Below are positions 20,098 through 28,773 of a DNA stretch of 64,000 nucleotides, piece after piece; positions within the stretch are counted from its first letter, which is position 1, and every line of letters starts with the position of its first letter. Position numbers and translations under genes: made by a program. The notes under the pieces are model-generated. The model saw nothing but the letters and a program-made list of their open reading frames with translations. It ran no database searches and had not been told where the DNA came from. Location of the stretch: contig NZ_BMIH01000001.1 of NCBI RefSeq assembly GCF_014641735.1, forward strand, positions 707,001 through 771,000. The letters run 5' to 3'. The stretch is from Sphingomonas metalli. Lineage in GTDB: Bacteria; Pseudomonadota; Alphaproteobacteria; Sphingomonadales; Sphingomonadaceae.

Positions 20098-21696
20098 ATG
20101 AGCGACTATCAGGAGCGGATCGCCCGCGCCGAACAGACGATCGCCGCACACGCCAGCCGCTGGGACGGGATCGCGGCAGAGGCGGTGGCACGGATGCAGG
20201 TGCAGAACCGCTTCGACACCGGTCTCGCGATCGCCCGCCACACCGCCGCGGTCATGCGGCGGGACATGACCGCCTATGACAGGGATCCGACCGCCTATAC
20301 CCAGTCGCTCGGCTGCTGGCACGGCTTCGTCGCGCAGCAGACGGTCATCAGCATCCGCAAGCATTTCGGCACGACCAAGGGCCGCTACATCTACCTGTCG
20401 GGCTGGATGGTCGCGGCGCTGCGCAGCGAATTCGGGCCGCTGCCCGACCAGTCGATGCACGAGAAGACGAGCGTACCGGCGCTGATCGAGGAGATCTATA
20501 CCTTCCTCAAACAGGCGGACGCGCGCGAACTGGGCCTGATGTTCCGCGAGCTGGACGCGGCGCGCGCGGCGGGCAACGCGATCGAGGCGCAGCGGCTGAT
20601 CCATGGCATCGACCAGTATGAGAGCCATGTCGTGCCGATCATCGCCGATATCGATGCCGGCTTCGGCAATGCCGAGGCGACCTATCTGCTCGCCCGCAAG
20701 ATGATCGAGGCGGGCGCCTGCGCCCTCCAGATCGAGAACCAGGTGTCCGACGAGAAGCAGTGCGGGCACCAGGACGGCAAGGTCACGGTGCCGCACGAGG
20801 ACTTCCTCGCCAAGATCCGCGCCTGTCGCTACGCCTTTCTCGAGCTGGGCGTGCCGGACGGGATCATCGTCGCGCGGACGGACTCGCTCGGCGCGGGTCT
20901 GACCAAGCAGATCGCCTATTCGCGCGAGGCGGGCGATCTCGGCGACCTGTATAACGGCTTTCTCGACTGCGAGCCGGTGGCGGACATCACGGCGCTCGAC
21001 GGCGATGTGGTGATCGTGCGCGACGGAGCGCCGATGCGGCCGAAGCGGCTGCCATCCAACCTCTATCAGTTCCGCGCGGGGACCGGCGAGGATCGCTGCG
21101 TGCTCGACGGCATCACCAGCCTCCAGCACGGCGCCGACCTCTTGTGGATCGAGACCGAAAAGCCGCACATCGCGCAGATCGCCGGCATGGTCGATCGCAT
21201 CCGCGCGGTCGTGCCGGATGCCAAGCTGATCTACAACAACTCGCCCAGCTTCAACTGGACGCTCAACTTCCGCCAGCAGGTCCATGACGGCTGGGCGGCA
21301 GACGGGCGGGACGTGTCCGGCTATGATCGCGCCCGATTGATGAGTGCGGACTATGACGGGAGCGAGCTCGCCATCGAGGCGGATGCCCGCATCCGCAGCT
21401 TCCAGCGCGACGCGAGCGCGCGGGCGGGGATCTTCCACCACCTCATCACCCTACCAACCTACCACACCGCGGCGCTGTCCACCGACGAACTGGCGCGGGA
21501 GTATTTCGGCGAGGCGGGGATGCTCGGCTATGTCGCCGGGGTCCAGCGCCGCGAGATCCGCCAGGGCATCGCCTGTGTACGGCACCAGAATATGTCGGGG
21601 AGCGACATCGGCGACGACCATAAGGACTATTTTTCGGGCGACGCCGCCCTGAAGGCGGCCGGAGCGGCCAATACGATGAACCAGTTCGCGGCGTGA
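20098..21696 (+). CDS. aceA: Isocitrate lyase (long type)
   Basis: This 532-residue enzyme splits isocitrate to glyoxylate and succinate, the first step of the glyoxylate bypass. The catalytic Cys motif is KQCGHQDGK (E. coli has KKCGHMGGK), as in the roughly 530-residue ICL subfamily of Pseudomonas and sphingomonads. Other conserved parts are SGWMVAALRSEF, IIADIDAGFGNAEATY (Mg site), QIENQVSDEKQ, IVARTDSLGA and YNNSPSFNW. I start at ATG 20098 (MSDYQERIA) after AAAGGA; an upstream in-frame start adds 15 residues without SD support. Malate synthase is not nearby. Control by the divergent ScfR/RamB-like regulator is likely. Confidence 0.95.
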   Translation: MSDYQERIARAEQTIAAHASRWDGIAAEAVARMQVQNRFDTGLAIARHTAAVMRRDMTAYDRDPTAYTQSLGCWHGFVAQQTVISIRKHFGTTKGRYIYLSGWMVAALRSEFGPLPDQSMHEKTSVPALIEEIYTFLKQADARELGLMFRELDAARAAGNAIEAQRLIHGIDQYESHVVPIIADIDAGFGNAEATYLLARKMIEAGACALQIENQVSDEKQCGHQDGKVTVPHEDFLAKIRACRYAFLELGVPDGIIVARTDSLGAGLTKQIAYSREAGDLGDLYNGFLDCEPVADITALDGDVVIVRDGAPMRPKRLPSNLYQFRAGTGEDRCVLDGITSLQHGADLLWIETEKPHIAQIAGMVDRIRAVVPDAKLIYNNSPSFNWTLNFRQQVHDGWAADGRDVSGYDRARLMSADYDGSELAIEADARIRSFQRDASARAGIFHHLITLPTYHTAALSTDELAREYFGEAGMLGYVAGVQRREIRQGIACVRHQNMSGSDIGDDHKDYFSGDAALKAAGAANTMNQFAA

Positions 21697-22203
21697 GGGG
21701 GCGGGATCCGTGCCGATGGATTGAAGGGGTTCGCGCGGAGGCGCGGAGGCGCGGAGTGGTTGCGCGTGGGGCGGGTGCTGCGATTTGTCTCAAGCACCCG
21801 ACGCCGGTGTAGCGGCGGGCCGCGGTGGCGAGCGATGCGAAGCCATCCAGAGCCGGACCCGGACACTCTGGATTGCTTCGCTCCGCTCGCCATGGCGGAA
21901 GGTGCCTTCCGAGGTGACGCATCGGGGCCCAGCGCCTGGATCGGACGCGACCCCTTCGCGCCTCCGCATGAGCATCGTTTCCACGAGCCCAAAAGCGGCT
22001 TTGTCATGCCGGACGTGTTCCGGCATCCACCGTGCCACGAGCGCACGACCCTTTGCTTTTGCGGAACCGTGGATCCCGGAACACGTCCGGGATGACGAGT
22101 GGAAGGGATTGCCGTCGCGGTTATCGCGCAAGTCTCGCCTTTACAGGGATAGTGGAGGAGTGGGGAAACGTCACGCTCTCAACGCCGCGGCGTCGCCTAC
22201 CCC
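21697..22203. other. Repeat-filled intergenic region between aceA and divK
   Basis: No gene is supported in these 507 bp. It holds a family D motif (CGCGGAGGCGCGGAGGCGCGG, 21733-21753), an inverted pair CGAAGCCATCCAGAG/CTCTGGATTGCTTCG (21839-21892), a diverged CCTTCGCGCCTCCGC arm near 21953, and a family A repeat (22003-22096). Confidence 0.6.
22003..22096. repeat. Interspersed hairpin repeat, family A
   Basis: A 94-bp copy opens GTCATGCCGGACGTGTTCCGG and closes CCCGGAACACGTCCGGGATGAC. It lies downstream of both flanking genes, which converge on it. Confidence 0.85.
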
Positions 22204-22566
22204 TCAGGCCAGCGCGTGCACCGCGTCCATGAAGCGGGCGAGGCTGATCGGCTTCGACACATAGGCGTCGGCGCCGGCGCCGCGGATGCGCTCCTCGTCG
22301 TCGCGGCCGGCATAGGCGGTGACGGCCATGATCGGGATCGCGCGGAGCCGCTCGTCGGCCTTGATCGCCAGGATCAGCTCGTAGCCGGTGACATGCGGCA
22401 TCTGGATGTCCATCACGATCAGGTCGGGCATCTCGGCCAGCGCGCGCGCCACCGCCTCGCGTCCGTCGCGCACCGGCTCGGCCACCCAGCCATGCGCGCG
22501 CAGCAGGTCGCAGAACAGCTTCAGGTTGAGTTCGTTGTCCTCGACAACGAGCACCTTTTTCGCCAC
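22204..22566 (-). CDS. divK: Single-domain response regulator DivK
   Basis: This 120-residue receiver-only protein has phosphoacceptor D53 in LIVMDIQMP, acidic residues E9/D10, T83 in AVTAYAG and K105 in VSKPIS. Sequence and length match DivK, which in Caulobacter links the DivJ/PleC kinases to the CckA-CtrA cell-cycle pathway. The start is GTG 22566 (VAKKVLVVEDNELN), preceded by AAGGAAGA. The frame is open far upstream but only in antisense of other genes. It is divergent from a DUF3572 gene, a neighbour often seen beside divK in alphaproteobacteria. No kinase gene is close. Confidence 0.9.
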   Translation of the reverse strand: MAKKVLVVEDNELNLKLFCDLLRAHGWVAEPVRDGREAVARALAEMPDLIVMDIQMPHVTGYELILAIKADERLRAIPIMAVTAYAGRDDEERIRGAGADAYVSKPISLARFMDAVHALA

Positions 22567-22603
22567 GCGCTTGATCTTCCTTTCCTTGTGCCGACGATAG
22601 GCA

Positions 22604-22879
22604 ATGACCGACAACGTTACAAACGCCAAAGCGGCCGATCTGGCCCTGCATGCGCTCGTCTGGACGCTCGCTGAACCGGCGCGGGCCGAGCGGTTGCTGG
22701 CGACGACCGGGCTCGACGCCGACGGCCTGCGCGCGCGGATCGGCGAGCCCGCGCTGCTCGCCGCGGTGCTGGGGTTTCTGGAGGCGCACGAGCCGGACCT
22801 GATCGCCGCGGCCGAGGCGGTCGAGGCCAGCCCCGCCGACCTGGTCGCCGCGCGGCGCGCGCTGGAGGCCGCCGCATGA
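22604..22879 (+). CDS. DUF3572 family protein
   Basis: This 91-residue, helical, soluble protein (ADLALHALVWTLAEPARAERLLATTGLDADGLR opens with family-typical residues) continues with VLGFLEAHEPDLIAAAEAV. I recognise it as DUF3572, a small alphaproteobacterial family of unknown function usually next to divK. It shares a 37-bp gap with divK on the other strand and overlaps the following HAD gene by 4 nt (ATGA), so the two are co-translated. Confidence 0.8.
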   Translation: MTDNVTNAKAADLALHALVWTLAEPARAERLLATTGLDADGLRARIGEPALLAAVLGFLEAHEPDLIAAAEAVEASPADLVAARRALEAAA

Positions 22880-23487
22880 GGCCGCTCCTGATCACAGATT
22901 GCGACGAGGTGCTGGTCCATATGGTCCGGCACTTCCGCGATTGGCTGGACGAGCGGCACGCGATCGACTTCGTGATCGGCGCGGGCGGCTTCGCCGACAG
23001 CATGCGCCGGCGCGACGGCGCGCCGCCGCCGAGCGAGGCGGAGATGTGGCGACTGCTCGACGGCTTCTTCCCGGCCGAAATGGGCCGGCAGACGCTGGTG
23101 CCCGGCGCCGGCGAGGCGCTGGCCGCGCTGGCGGAGCAGGCGGAGATCGTGATCCTGACCAACCTGACCGATGCCTGCCACGCGGCGCGGGTCGAGCAGC
23201 TGGCCGCCTTCGGCATCCCGCATCGGGTCGTCTGCAACCAGGGTGGCAAGGGCAAGCCGGTCGCGGCTTTGGTGGCGGAATATGGCGCGCCGGTGACGGT
23301 GTTCGTCGACGATCTGGCGGTCCACCATGCATCCGTCGCCGAACATGCGCCCGCGGTGCACCGGCTGCACATGGTCTCGGAGCCCGAACTCGCCGCGGCG
23401 ATGCCGCCCGCCCCCGCGGCGCACGCCCGGATCGACGACTGGGGCGCGGCGCGGGCCTGGATCGAGGCGCGGTTCCGGGGGGAGTAG
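22876..23487 (+). CDS. HAD superfamily hydrolase
   Basis: This 203-residue protein has the four HAD motifs: LITDCDEVL (D8 nucleophile, D10), ILTNLTD (Thr/Asn), GKGKPVAAL (Lys) and VFVDDLAVHH (acidic pair). A helical cap lies at about 25-75. Members are mostly phosphatases; the substrate is unknown. Its start overlaps the DUF3572 gene, so both may serve a common role. Confidence 0.83.
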   Translation: MRPLLITDCDEVLVHMVRHFRDWLDERHAIDFVIGAGGFADSMRRRDGAPPPSEAEMWRLLDGFFPAEMGRQTLVPGAGEALAALAEQAEIVILTNLTDACHAARVEQLAAFGIPHRVVCNQGGKGKPVAALVAEYGAPVTVFVDDLAVHHASVAEHAPAVHRLHMVSEPELAAAMPPAPAAHARIDDWGAARAWIEARFRGE

Positions 23488-23700
23488 CGGTTCGACAGGG
23501 CGCCGCCGCCCTCCCCCTCCGACAGCGCTGCCGCACTGCCACCTCTCCCTGGCGGGGGAGGATGAAACGGCTTTCCTCCCCCGCCTGGGGGAGGCGGCCG
23601 GCATCAGACGGACGTAGGAGGAGGATGGAGGGGGACTCGGCCACAGCGCGCCGACCCTTCCCCCTTGACCCGCCCCGCCCGCCTTGGCACCCCGCGCGGC

Positions 23701-24177
23701 ATGACCGAACAGATCGATCGCGCCCTCGCCGACCTCGGCCTCTCGCTGCCGGAGGCCGCCGCGCCCGTCGCCGCCTATGTCCCCGTCGTCGAGGCGGGCG
23801 GGCTCCTCCACCTGTCGGGGCAGCTGCCGTTCCGCGACGGCAAGCTCGTCACCGGCCGGCTCGGTGAGGACGTCTCGGTCGAGGACGGGCAAGCCGCAGC
23901 CCAGGCCTGCGGGCTGATGATCGTCGCCCAGCTGAAAAAGTATCTCGGCGACCTGTCGCGGGTCCGTCAGATCGTGAAGCTCGGCGTGTTCGTCAATTCG
24001 GCCGCCGACTTCACCGACCAGCCCAAGGTCGCCAATGGCGCGTCGGAGCTGATGGTCGCGCTGTTCGGCGAGGCCGGCAAGCATGCCCGCTCGGCGGTCG
24101 GCGTGCCGGTGCTGCCGCTCGGCGCGGCGGTGGAGGTCGATGCGGTCGTTGCGATCGGCGAACCGCTGGCGGGCTGA
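23701..24177 (+). CDS. RidA family protein
   Basis: This is a 158-residue member of the YjgF/YER057c/UK114 superfamily, the longer subgroup with an N-terminal helix. Typical segments are LHLSGQLPFRDGK, VRQIVKLGVFVNSAADF and the end ARSAVGVPVLPLGAAVEVDAVVAI, which keeps the conserved Arg of the active cleft. RidA enzymes hydrolyse reactive enamine/imine intermediates from pyridoxal-phosphate enzymes; this subgroup is less well defined. I start at ATG 23701; an in-frame start 36 nt upstream adds a basic leader without support. The acetyltransferase gene follows 26 nt later. Confidence 0.87.
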   Translation: MTEQIDRALADLGLSLPEAAAPVAAYVPVVEAGGLLHLSGQLPFRDGKLVTGRLGEDVSVEDGQAAAQACGLMIVAQLKKYLGDLSRVRQIVKLGVFVNSAADFTDQPKVANGASELMVALFGEAGKHARSAVGVPVLPLGAAVEVDAVVAIGEPLAG

Positions 24178-24203
24178 GGCGGCGCACCCTATCTGACGGG
24201 GCG

Positions 24204-25334
24204 ATGACCGCCCTCACCGCCCGTCTGCTCGACGGTGTCCGCGCCGTTCCCGCCGATCAGTGGGACGCCTGTGCCGGCACCGGCAACCCGTTCGTCTCCC
24301 ACGCCTTCCTGTCCGCGCTGGAGGACTCCGGCTCGGTCGGCGGGCGATCGGGCTGGCAGCCGCTGCCGATCGTGGTGGACGGCGCGGACGGCGCCCCGGT
24401 CGCGATCGCGCCCGCCTATGGCAAGAGCCACAGCCAGGGCGAATATGTCTTCGACCATGGCTGGGCCGATGCCTGGGAACGGGCGGGCGGCAGCTATTAC
24501 CTGAAGCTCCAGATCGCCGCGCCGTTCAGCCCTGTGCCCGGCCCGCGCCTGTTGCTGCGCGACCCCGCCGCAGCCCCCGCCCTGATCGCGGCGCTGGAGG
24601 CGGTGGTGGACCAGAACGGCCTGTCCTCCGCCCATGCCACCTTCGTGACCGACGAGCAGCTGCCGGCGTTCGAGGCGGCGGGCTGGCTGATCCGGCAGGG
24701 CGTGCAGTTCCACTGGGCGAATGACGGCTATGGCAGCTTCGACGACTTCCTCGCCGCGCTCGCCAGCCGCAAGCGCAAGGCGATCCGCAAGGAACGCGCC
24801 GCGGCGGTCGAGGGGCTGACGATCCGCCACCTGACCGGCGCCGCGATAGAGCCGCGGCACTGGGAGGCCTTCTGGCGCTTCTATCAGGATACCGGCAACC
24901 GCAAATGGGGGCGGCCCTACCTCACCCGCGCCTTCTTCCCACTGCTGGGCGAGCGGCTGGGCGAACGGGTGCTGCTGATCCTGGCCGAGCGCGAGGGCGT
25001 GCCGATCGCGGGGGCGCTCAACCTGATCGGTGACGATACGCTCTACGGCCGCTATTGGGGCGCGACCGAAGAGGTGCCGTTCCTCCATTTCGAGCTATGC
25101 TATTATCAGGCGATCGACGCGGCGATTTCGCGCGGGCTGGCGCGGGTGGAGGCGGGAGCGCAGGGCGAACACAAGCTGGCGCGCGGCTATGCGCCGGTGC
25201 CGACCTGGTCGGCGCATTACCTGCCCGATCCGAACTTCCGCCGTGCCGTCGCCGAGTTCCTCGCGCGCGAGCGGGAGGGGATGGCGGCGGAGACGAGCTA
25301 TCTGGCGGAGCTGACGCCCTTCAAACGCTGCTGA
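24204..25334 (+). CDS. FemAB/BioF2-like GNAT protein (DUF482 type)
   Basis: This 376-residue protein matches the peptidoglycan-associated acyltransferase-like DUF482 family. It has an early NPFVSHAFLSALEDSGSV, YVFDHGWADAWE, PGPRLLL, the basic segment SRKRKAIRKERAA, FYQDTGNRKWGRPYL and the late FELCYYQAIDAAISRGLARVEAGAQGEHKLARGY. Related proteins transfer acyl or aminoacyl groups, but this family's reaction is unknown. It lies in the same direction as ridA. Its 3' end overlaps the convergent membrane-protein gene by 37 bp. Confidence 0.85.
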   Translation: MTALTARLLDGVRAVPADQWDACAGTGNPFVSHAFLSALEDSGSVGGRSGWQPLPIVVDGADGAPVAIAPAYGKSHSQGEYVFDHGWADAWERAGGSYYLKLQIAAPFSPVPGPRLLLRDPAAAPALIAALEAVVDQNGLSSAHATFVTDEQLPAFEAAGWLIRQGVQFHWANDGYGSFDDFLAALASRKRKAIRKERAAAVEGLTIRHLTGAAIEPRHWEAFWRFYQDTGNRKWGRPYLTRAFFPLLGERLGERVLLILAEREGVPIAGALNLIGDDTLYGRYWGATEEVPFLHFELCYYQAIDAAISRGLARVEAGAQGEHKLARGYAPVPTWSAHYLPDPNFRRAVAEFLAREREGMAAETSYLAELTPFKRC

Positions 25335-26935
25335 GCGATGATCCGCAGCAGATAATCGGGCAGCGGCGGCGGGGGCGGCTGGGTGCGGTCGTCGACCCGG
25401 AGGAGCACGTCGCGCCCGCTGCGCCACACCGGGGTCAGCCCCTTGATCAGCGACGGATCGTAGGGCGGCGGGTTGAGCAGCCAGACATAGTCGAACGCGT
25501 CGCGCGGAAAGGCCGCGAGCGAATAGGTCAGCGGCCGCCAGAACTGGCCGCGGCACCAGCGATCGGTCACCACCTCCGACGGATCATGCGCGAAGCCGCG
25601 CGCCGCCCGATAGCGCACCGTCAATTGCTGCGCGCCGGCCATCGACCATTGGTCGTTGGTGTAGGCCATGCGGCGGACCAGCATCATCGCCGGGATATGC
25701 TCCAGCCTGGTATACGCCCAGGCATCGCCGCAGCGCCGCCCGACGAAGCTGACCACCCGCGCGCGCGGCGGCACGTGCGGCAGGGCGGTGAGCACCCGAT
25801 CGTACTCGCGGTCGTAGAGCCAGTAGCTCCACGTCGTTCCCGCCAGCCGCGCACCGTAGAAGACGAGGCCGAGCATCGCCAGCGTCGCCGCGCTGCGCGG
25901 GGTGATGCCGGGCCGCGGCCGCAGTGCGATCAGCGCGATCGCGAGGACGAAGGGCGCCAGCCGCATATCGGCATAGGCCGAGCCGAAGACGATGCGCGGC
26001 AGCAGCAGATAGACGGCGAGCAGGAACAGCGCCGACAGGACGAGGTTGCGCGAATAGGTGATCCGCCGGTCGCGCACCCCCTTCACCAAGATGGCGAACA
26101 GGACGAGCAGCGAGGCGATGTCCCAGACCTTCCACCGGTCGCGCAGGATCATCTTGACCCAGTTGTACTTCGCCCACCAGTTGAACCAGTCGGTCGTCTT
26201 GCCGGTGACGTGGTCGCCCGACCGCCAGAAGATCATGAACACCATGGGCAGCGCCAGCGGCAGGCAGCCCAGCCCGGCGCGAACCCAGGATTCGATCCAG
26301 TGCCCGCCGCGCCCGTCCTTACGCAGGTCGTGCTGGCGGATCATCTCCGCCGAGAAGGCGAGCACGCCGAGCACGCCCCAGCCGAAGGTGTGGCAGAGCC
26401 AGAGCGCGCTCGACAGCGGCACGAACAGGACGGTGCGCAGGTCGAACCGCCCCAGCCGCGCCAGCCGCAGCCACAGCGCGAACAGGTTGAGCGCGAGCGC
26501 CATCGACAGAAGGAAGTTCACGAAGCCGAAGTTGAACGCGTAGTTGTAGGCCAGCGGCAAGGCGAACAGCGCCGTCGCGGGAATGCGGCCATGCACCTCG
26601 CGCGCGATCCACAACAGGCCGGTGACGGTCAGCACCGGGATGCTCATCACGATCAGCTTGACCGCCAGCTCGAGCCCGAACAGGTGCGAGAGCGGGATGA
26701 CGAGCAGGTCGATGCCGAGATTGCCGATCAGCGACCAGCGAAAGTCATACCATTGGCGGATCCAGGGCTGATCGTCATAGACGAGCGAGACGCGATAGCG
26801 CGCCATGTGCCCGGGTAGATCGACGAGCGGCGGAATCTCGGGCCAGATCAGCGGGATGGCAGCAGCGAGCGCCATCGCCACGACGAACCACCGCGTCTGC
26901 CACCAAGCGTTGCGCGTCCCGCCGCCCCTGTCCAT
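25298..26935 (-). CDS. Multi-span membrane protein, possible GT-C-type glycosyltransferase
   Basis: This 545-residue inner-membrane protein has about ten to twelve hydrophobic helices in residues 15-380 and a soluble C-terminal domain (about 385-545). After the first helix comes PPLVDLPGHMARYR, with acidic and His residues placed like the catalytic loop 1 of GT-C enzymes. The C-terminal part includes FVGRRCGDAWAYTRLEHIPAMM and YVWLLNPPPYD. No family is recognised with certainty, and the enzyme assignment is inference from topology. Its end overlaps the convergent acyltransferase gene by 37 bp. Confidence 0.6.
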   Translation of the reverse strand: MDRGGGTRNAWWQTRWFVVAMALAAAIPLIWPEIPPLVDLPGHMARYRVSLVYDDQPWIRQWYDFRWSLIGNLGIDLLVIPLSHLFGLELAVKLIVMSIPVLTVTGLLWIAREVHGRIPATALFALPLAYNYAFNFGFVNFLLSMALALNLFALWLRLARLGRFDLRTVLFVPLSSALWLCHTFGWGVLGVLAFSAEMIRQHDLRKDGRGGHWIESWVRAGLGCLPLALPMVFMIFWRSGDHVTGKTTDWFNWWAKYNWVKMILRDRWKVWDIASLLVLFAILVKGVRDRRITYSRNLVLSALFLLAVYLLLPRIVFGSAYADMRLAPFVLAIALIALRPRPGITPRSAATLAMLGLVFYGARLAGTTWSYWLYDREYDRVLTALPHVPPRARVVSFVGRRCGDAWAYTRLEHIPAMMLVRRMAYTNDQWSMAGAQQLTVRYRAARGFAHDPSEVVTDRWCRGQFWRPLTYSLAAFPRDAFDYVWLLNPPPYDPSLIKGLTPVWRSGRDVLLRVDDRTQPPPPPLPDYLLRIIAQQRLKGVSSAR

Positions 26936-27234
26936 CCGCCATCCCTAGGAGCAAGTCGCGCAAGGCTGCAAGCGCGCAGATAAGGGACGCGGCGAGTGGT
27001 GCGATGCCTGGCGGGAAAGTGGCTGTGGAGGGGGAGGTTTTGCCGTTCGGGGTGGCCTGCTTCGGGCCTTGGGTGAGCTGGAGATACCAAGATGGTTCGC
27101 GCGGAGGCGCAGAGGGCGCGGAGAAGTGAAAGCGCGGACGCCAGATCATTGAGACGCTCTGCCGTACCGATGCTCCGTGATTTCCGTGAAGGCGAAACCT
27201 CTGCGAAAGGTCGCGGCGGTAGCATCTTCCAATC

Positions 27235-27330
27235 GTCATGCCGGACTTGTTCCGGCATCTACGGTTCCGCAAGAATCAAACGGCTTGTGCGCTTGTGGCG
27301 CGGTGGATGCCGGAACAAGTCCGGCATGAC
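27235..27330. repeat. Interspersed hairpin repeat, family A
   Basis: A 96-bp copy opens GTCATGCCGGACTTGTTCCGG and closes GCCGGAACAAGTCCGGCATGAC, which are near-perfect inverted repeats of each other. Confidence 0.85.
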
Positions 27331-27352
27331 GGGGGTGATTTTCGCAGAGGTC

Positions 27353-27438
27353 TCGCGAAGGCGGGGACGCAGACGCGCGGCGTCCCGCATTACCCGCAAG
27401 CGTCAGAGGTTCTGGATCGCCGCCTTCGCGGGGATGAC
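27353..27438. repeat. Interspersed repeat, family E
   Basis: The element CGCGAAGGCGGGGACGCAGA, then CGCATTACCCGCAAGCGTCAGAGG, ends GCCTTCGCGGGGATGAC. It shares the inner CCGCATTAC...CGTCAGAGG block with the copy at 45638. Confidence 0.6.
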
Positions 27439-27579
27439 GGGAAAAGCCGGGTCAGCGAGCCCACGTATCGCGCCAGCAGCAGCGACCGCGCCATGCCGAT
27501 CGACCCGCCTGACCGCGCGTCCGCCACGCTGCCCCCGCGCTAACCTCTTCTAAAGCATTAACCATTATCCCGGCACGCC

Positions 27580-28773
27580 ATGGATGACACCGAGCGCGCC
27601 ACGGGCCGTTTGCCCTCCCCCATCATCTGGGTCGTGGGGAGCGTCCTGATCGCCGCGCTGTTCTTCGCCGACTATCGCGCGCTGCATGACGGCATCATCG
27701 GCAAATCCGAGATCTGGGGCCGCGATTTTGCGAATGTCTGGACGGGGGGCAAGCTGGCGCTGTCGGGGCAACTCGACCGCCTCTACGATCTCGACCGCTA
27801 TCGCGCCTTCGAGAGCGCGTTGTACGGGCATCGCGGCGTCCACAATTATTCCTACCCGCCCTTTGCGCTGTTCCTGAACGTGCCGTTTGCGCTGCTGCCC
27901 TATGGCGTCGCCCTGGCGCTGTGGCTGGCGGGAACGGGCTATCTGTTCGTGCGCGCCGCGCGGCCGTGGCTGTCGGGGCGAGCGAGCTGGCTGCTGCTGG
28001 TCACACCCGCGGCGATGATGAACATCTGGGCGGGGCATTACGGATTCCTGATCGGCGCACTGTTCCTGGCGGGGTGGCACTGGCTGCCGAACCGCCCGCG
28101 GCTCGCGGGGGTCGCCTTCGGGCTGATGGCGCTGAAGCCGCATGTCGCGATCCTGATCCCCGTCATCCTGCTACTGCGGAGCGAGTGGCGGACGATCGCG
28201 GTCGCCGCGCTGACCGTGGGCCTGCTGGTGCTGGTCAGCGCGCTCGCCTTCGGCCCCGATCTGTGGCTGCAATATCTGACCGTCACCTCGGGCGTGCAGG
28301 CGCGGATGATCGATCCGGGCAAGGAATTCTACGGCCTGATGTCGACCTCGCTGGCGAGCGGCCTGCTGCGCCAGCATGTCCCCGCCGCGATTGCCTATGG
28401 CGCGCAGGGGCTGGCGATGGCGGGCGTCGCGGTCGCGGTGACGATCGCGACGGTGCGCGGCGCGCCGCCCAAGACGCTGGCGCTGCTGGCGGCGACGGGC
28501 ACCTTCGTGATGCTGCCCTATGCCTTCAACTACGACCTGACCGTGGTCGCGCTGGCGGCGCTGGTCACCTATGGCCGGGCGGACGCCGCTCCGCTGGAGC
28601 GGGCGGTGGCGCTGGTCGCCTTTCTGTCGCCGCAATGGGGAATGCTGCTCAGCGCGACCGGCATGCCGCTGACGCCGGTCGCGCTGATCGCGCTGTTCTG
28701 GGTGCAGGCGCGGCCGCTGGTCAGCCGCGGTCGCGACGTCCCAGCAGGCGCAGGCGCAATGCGTTCAGCTTGA
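27580..28773 (+). CDS. Glycosyltransferase family 87 (DUF2029) membrane protein
   Basis: This 397-residue polytopic protein has about ten hydrophobic helices. The first loop carries [24 protein letters not shown], whose Asp matches the catalytic position of GT87 enzymes, followed by [12 protein letters not shown]. Later parts are [16 protein letters not shown] and [13 protein letters not shown]87 members use polyprenyl-phosphate sugars, usually mannose, on the outer face of the membrane; the acceptor is unknown here. Its end overlaps argG on the other strand by 53 bp. Confidence 0.85.
   Translation: MDDTERATGRLPSPIIWVVGSVLIAALFFADYRALHDGIIGKSEIWGRDFANVWTGGKLALSGQLDRLYDLDRYRAFESALYGHRGVHNYSYPPFALFLNVPFALLPYGVALALWLAGTGYLFVRAARPWLSGRASWLLLVTPAAMMNIWAGHYGFLIGALFLAGWHWLPNRPRLAGVAFGLMALKPHVAILIPVILLLRSEWRTIAVAALTVGLLVLVSALAFGPDLWLQYLTVTSGVQARMIDPGKEFYGLMSTSLASGLLRQHVPAAIAYGAQGLAMAGVAVAVTIATVRGAPPKTLALLAATGTFVMLPYAFNYDLTVVALAALVTYGRADAAPLERAVALVAFLSPQWGMLLSATGMPLTPVALIALFWVQARPLVSRGRDVPAGAGAMRSA

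Larger units (their letters stand above)
26936..27579. other. Repeat-filled intergenic region between two divergent membrane-protein genes
   Basis: No gene is supported in these 644 bp. It contains a family D motif (CGCGCGGAGGCGCAGAGGGC, 27098-27117), a family A repeat (27235-27330) and a family E element (27353-27438). The last 100 bp should carry the promoter of the glycosyltransferase-87 gene. Confidence 0.6.
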
